A DNA stretch of 64,000 bases from Streptomyces sp. Je 1-369 (GTDB lineage Bacteria; Actinomycetota; Actinomycetes; Streptomycetales; Streptomycetaceae), in NCBI RefSeq assembly GCF_026810505.1, contig NZ_CP101750.1, forward strand, positions 3,687,254 to 3,751,253, in the 5' to 3' direction. The position numbers and the translations under genes are program-made. The first letter of the stretch is position 1; each line of letters starts with the position of its first letter. The notes beneath the pieces are model-generated. The model was not told the DNA's origin. It saw only the letters and a program-made list of their open reading frames with translations, and searched no databases. Of this stretch, positions 61,951 through 64,000 are shown in pieces.

Positions 61951-62876
61951 GCGCCCTCCTTGACCTGTACGTACGTTCCGACGAGCTCCCGAATCCGTTC
62001 CGTGACGGCCTCGGGCGCCTCGATGGGTGTCATGTGTCCGATCCCGGCGAGTTCGGTGAGCCCCAGGCACTCGGGCAGGGCGGCGGCGATGCGCCGCGCG
62101 TGCACGACGGGCGTGAGGCGGTCGGACGTCCCGGCGATCACGGCCGTGGGCGTCTTCAACGCGCCGACCTCCACGTCCAGTTGCAGCGCGTCGAGCACGC
62201 TCGACCAGCCGTGACGCACGTCCCGGGGGCAGGCGTGCACGATGCGCGCGCAGGCCTCGACCTTCTCGGGCGCGGCGCCGGGGCCCATCGTCGCGTACTT
62301 GAGGACGCGCCTGGCCACGGGTGTGACGGGCCCGAGCGGTGCGCGCGAGCCGAGTACGGACCGCGTGATCCGGGTCCGCGCCCGCCCGGCCCGCAGCAGC
62401 GGCACGACCAGCGCCTCCGCGACCAGCGCGGAACTCCCCGTGCTGCACAGCAGGACGGCGGCGGCGTGCTCCCGCACCGCGGCGCGGCCGCCCGCGGCCA
62501 TGATCGTCATGCCGCCCATGGAGTGCCCCACGAGCACGGCCTTCTCGCCCGGCGCGAGCGTCTCCGCGAGCACCGCTTCGAGGTCGTCGGCGAGCGCCCG
62601 CGTGCTGTATCCGTCGGCGGCCGCGGGGGCCACGCTCCGCCCGTGCCCCCGCTGGTCGTACGCGATGACGCGGTGGTCGGTGCGGAGGTCGCGTATCTGC
62701 GCCGCCCAGAAGGCCGTCGAGCAGGTCCAGCCGTGCGCGAGCACCACGGCGGGCGCTCCTTCGGGGCCGTGCACCTCGACGTGGATGCGGGCGCCGTCGG
62801 CGGAGACGGCGGTGGTTTCGCGGGCGGCGACGGGCGGGGCGTAGGGGCCGCTCGTCACGTGGGTCAGTCGGCTCAT
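61947..62876 (-). CDS. Alpha/beta hydrolase
   Basis: 309 aa. Oxyanion motif VVLAHGWTCS, nucleophile elbow Ser in LVGHSMGGMT, acid in IAGTSDRLTP and His in GIGHMTPIEAP. Couples by 4-nt ATGA overlaps to the monooxygenase upstream (62873-62876) and to the SDR downstream (61947-61950). In this setting it probably hydrolyses the ester or lactone made by the monooxygenase. Confidence 0.93.
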   Translation of the reverse strand: MSRLTHVTSGPYAPPVAARETTAVSADGARIHVEVHGPEGAPAVVLAHGWTCSTAFWAAQIRDLRTDHRVIAYDQRGHGRSVAPAAADGYSTRALADDLEAVLAETLAPGEKAVLVGHSMGGMTIMAAGGRAAVREHAAAVLLCSTGSSALVAEALVVPLLRAGRARTRITRSVLGSRAPLGPVTPVARRVLKYATMGPGAAPEKVEACARIVHACPRDVRHGWSSVLDALQLDVEVGALKTPTAVIAGTSDRLTPVVHARRIAAALPECLGLTELAGIGHMTPIEAPEAVTERIRELVGTYVQVKEGA

Positions 62877-64000
62877 GCCCCGGCCTCGGCCTTCTTCTTA
62901 CGGGAGTCCTCATGGGAGGCGGGCGCCGAGGCCCGCGCCTTCGGGGGCCGCACCACCTCGTACTCGGAGAGGTCGACCCGCCGCGTCGCCGCCCTGAACT
63001 CGGTGGTCGTACCCGGCCAGACCGTCGTGTTGACGCCGTTCTCGTCGAGGTACCAGCTGTTGCAGCCGCCGGTGTTCCACACGGTCCGCTTCATCCGCTC
63101 CTGCACCCGCCGGTTCCAGGCGCTCACGGAGTCGGACCGGGCGGCGAGGGCTGCGCGGCCTCCGAGTACGTCGAGCTGACGCAGGTAGTCGGCCATGTAG
63201 TTCAGCTGCGACTCGATCATCAGGATCATGGAGGAGTTGCCGAGCCCGGTGTTCGGGCCGATGATCGTCATCCAGTTGGGGAACCCGGCCGCGGTCGCGC
63301 CGCGCAGCGCGTTCATGCCGCCCTTCCAGCTCTCCATGAGCGTCTGGCCCTCGTCGCCCACCACGCGCTCGGCGATCGGCATGTCCGTGACGTGGAACCC
63401 GGTGCCGAAGATGATCGCGTCGACCTCGGTCTCCGTGCCGTCCGCGGCGACGACGGTGTTGCCGCGCACCTCGCTCAGGCCGCTGGCGACGACGTCGACG
63501 TTGGGCCGCGCGAGCGCCGGGTAGTACGCGTTGGAGAGCAGGATGCGCTTGCAGCCGATGCGGTACGTCGGGGTCAGCTTGGCCCGCAGCGCCGGGTCCT
63601 TGATGGCCCGGTACATGTTCCGCTTGGCGATCTGCTCGACCATGCCGAGCTCGTTGGGCCGCTTGGTGAACGCCTGGACCTGCAACTCCCTGATGCCCCA
63701 CAGGAGGCCGCGCCTGGCCTGCGTGGTGAAGGGCAGCTGCTTGTGGAGCCAGCGCTCGACGCCGGTGATGGCGCGGTCGGCGCGCGGCATCACCCACGGG
63801 GGCGTGCGCTGGAAGAGGGTGAGCTTGCCGACCTTCTTCTGTATCTCGGGCACGATCTGGATGGCGGAGGCGCCGGTGCCGATCATCGCGACGCGCTTGC
63901 CGCTGAGGTCGTAGTCGTGGTCCCAGCGGGCCGAGTGGAAGACCTTGCCGGGGAAGGTGTCGATGCCGGGGATGTCCGGGGTCTTGGGGTCGGAGAGCGG
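62873..64000 (-). CDS. Baeyer-Villiger flavin monooxygenase (partial, N-terminus outside window)
   Basis: 375 codons plus stop are visible; the start lies beyond the right edge. The Baeyer-Villiger fingerprint FPGKVFHSARWDHD (F-x-G-x3-H-x3-W) precedes the second Rossmann motif VAMIGTGASAIQ. The central part (IFGTGFHVTDMPIAERVVGD) and NWMTIIGPNTGLGNSSMILM are typical of this class. The first, FAD-binding GxGxxG is outside. It inserts oxygen next to a ketone using NADPH and O2, giving an ester or lactone for the coupled hydrolase. Confidence 0.93.
   Translation of the reverse strand, partial: PLSDPKTPDIPGIDTFPGKVFHSARWDHDYDLSGKRVAMIGTGASAIQIVPEIQKKVGKLTLFQRTPPWVMPRADRAITGVERWLHKQLPFTTQARRGLLWGIRELQVQAFTKRPNELGMVEQIAKRNMYRAIKDPALRAKLTPTYRIGCKRILLSNAYYPALARPNVDVVASGLSEVRGNTVVAADGTETEVDAIIFGTGFHVTDMPIAERVVGDEGQTLMESWKGGMNALRGATAAGFPNWMTIIGPNTGLGNSSMILMIESQLNYMADYLRQLDVLGGRAALAARSDSVSAWNRRVQERMKRTVWNTGGCNSWYLDENGVNTTVWPGTTTEFRAATRRVDLSEYEVVRPPKARASAPASHEDSRKKKAEAGA

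Overview
This is a high-GC actinobacterial chromosome window, almost certainly Streptomyces. The evidence is the strong GC bias at third codon positions, an SsgA-like sporulation protein, an RpfB-type resuscitation factor, a WhiJ-type regulator with DUF397 partners, a tam/tamR pair and a galTEK operon. From memory, the gene order (glmU-prs-rplY-pth, ppc, tam/tamR, galKET, ispE-rsmA-rpfB-tatD, rsmI/pmt, twin PBPs, cbi/nik genes, ssgE) follows the S. coelicolor SCO312x-SCO316x core region; an alignment would settle this.

1-5.1 kb: a polymorphic-toxin style island. It holds a proline-rich deaminase-like protein cut by the window edge, a WHH-nuclease/SUKH fusion, a YwqJ-type deaminase and a SUKH-3 protein, arranged as two divergent pairs around a 356-bp spacer with 21-bp tandem repeats. 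5.1-11 kb: an orphan sensor kinase, tRNA-Gln(UUG), then the housekeeping run glmU-prs-rplY-pth. 11-19.8 kb: a Uma2 nuclease-fold gene, ppc, a fatty-acid desaturase with its TetR regulator, the divergent tam/tamR pair around a perfect palindrome, an orphan LuxR-type response regulator, an acetyltransferase gene with a TTA (bldA) codon, and DoxX. 19.9-26 kb: the galTEK operon, divergent from a sodium/sugar symporter and a small membrane protein, followed by a receiver protein that appears to lack its phospho-acceptor aspartate.

26-37.9 kb (mostly minus strand): two paralogous membrane-anchored PQQ-propeller proteins, an ABC-F ATPase, ispE-rsmA-rpfB, tatD, a zinc-ribbon protein and rsmI. 37.9-44.9 kb (plus strand): protein O-mannosyltransferase pmt, two tandem class B penicillin-binding proteins, a YbaK-type deacylase and an EamA transporter.

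45-49.9 kb is accessory in character. It holds a WhiJ/AbaA-like developmental cluster (RsbW-like ATPase, small protein, XRE regulator, two DUF397 proteins), a PadR-controlled membrane module with a 17-bp perfect inverted repeat, and a 491-bp gap with a duplicated ~100-bp element. 49.9-54.3 kb: a serine hydrolase, an ECF cobalt/nickel transporter whose promoter carries a textbook Nur box (pointing to nickel), and ssgE. 54.3-61 kb: an MMPL exporter with its TetR repressor and two identical operators, shared with a divergent tricorn-type protease, and a small CsbD-like protein. 61-64 kb: a translationally coupled Baeyer-Villiger monooxygenase, alpha/beta hydrolase and SDR operon resembling mycobacterial mymA loci; it runs off the right edge.
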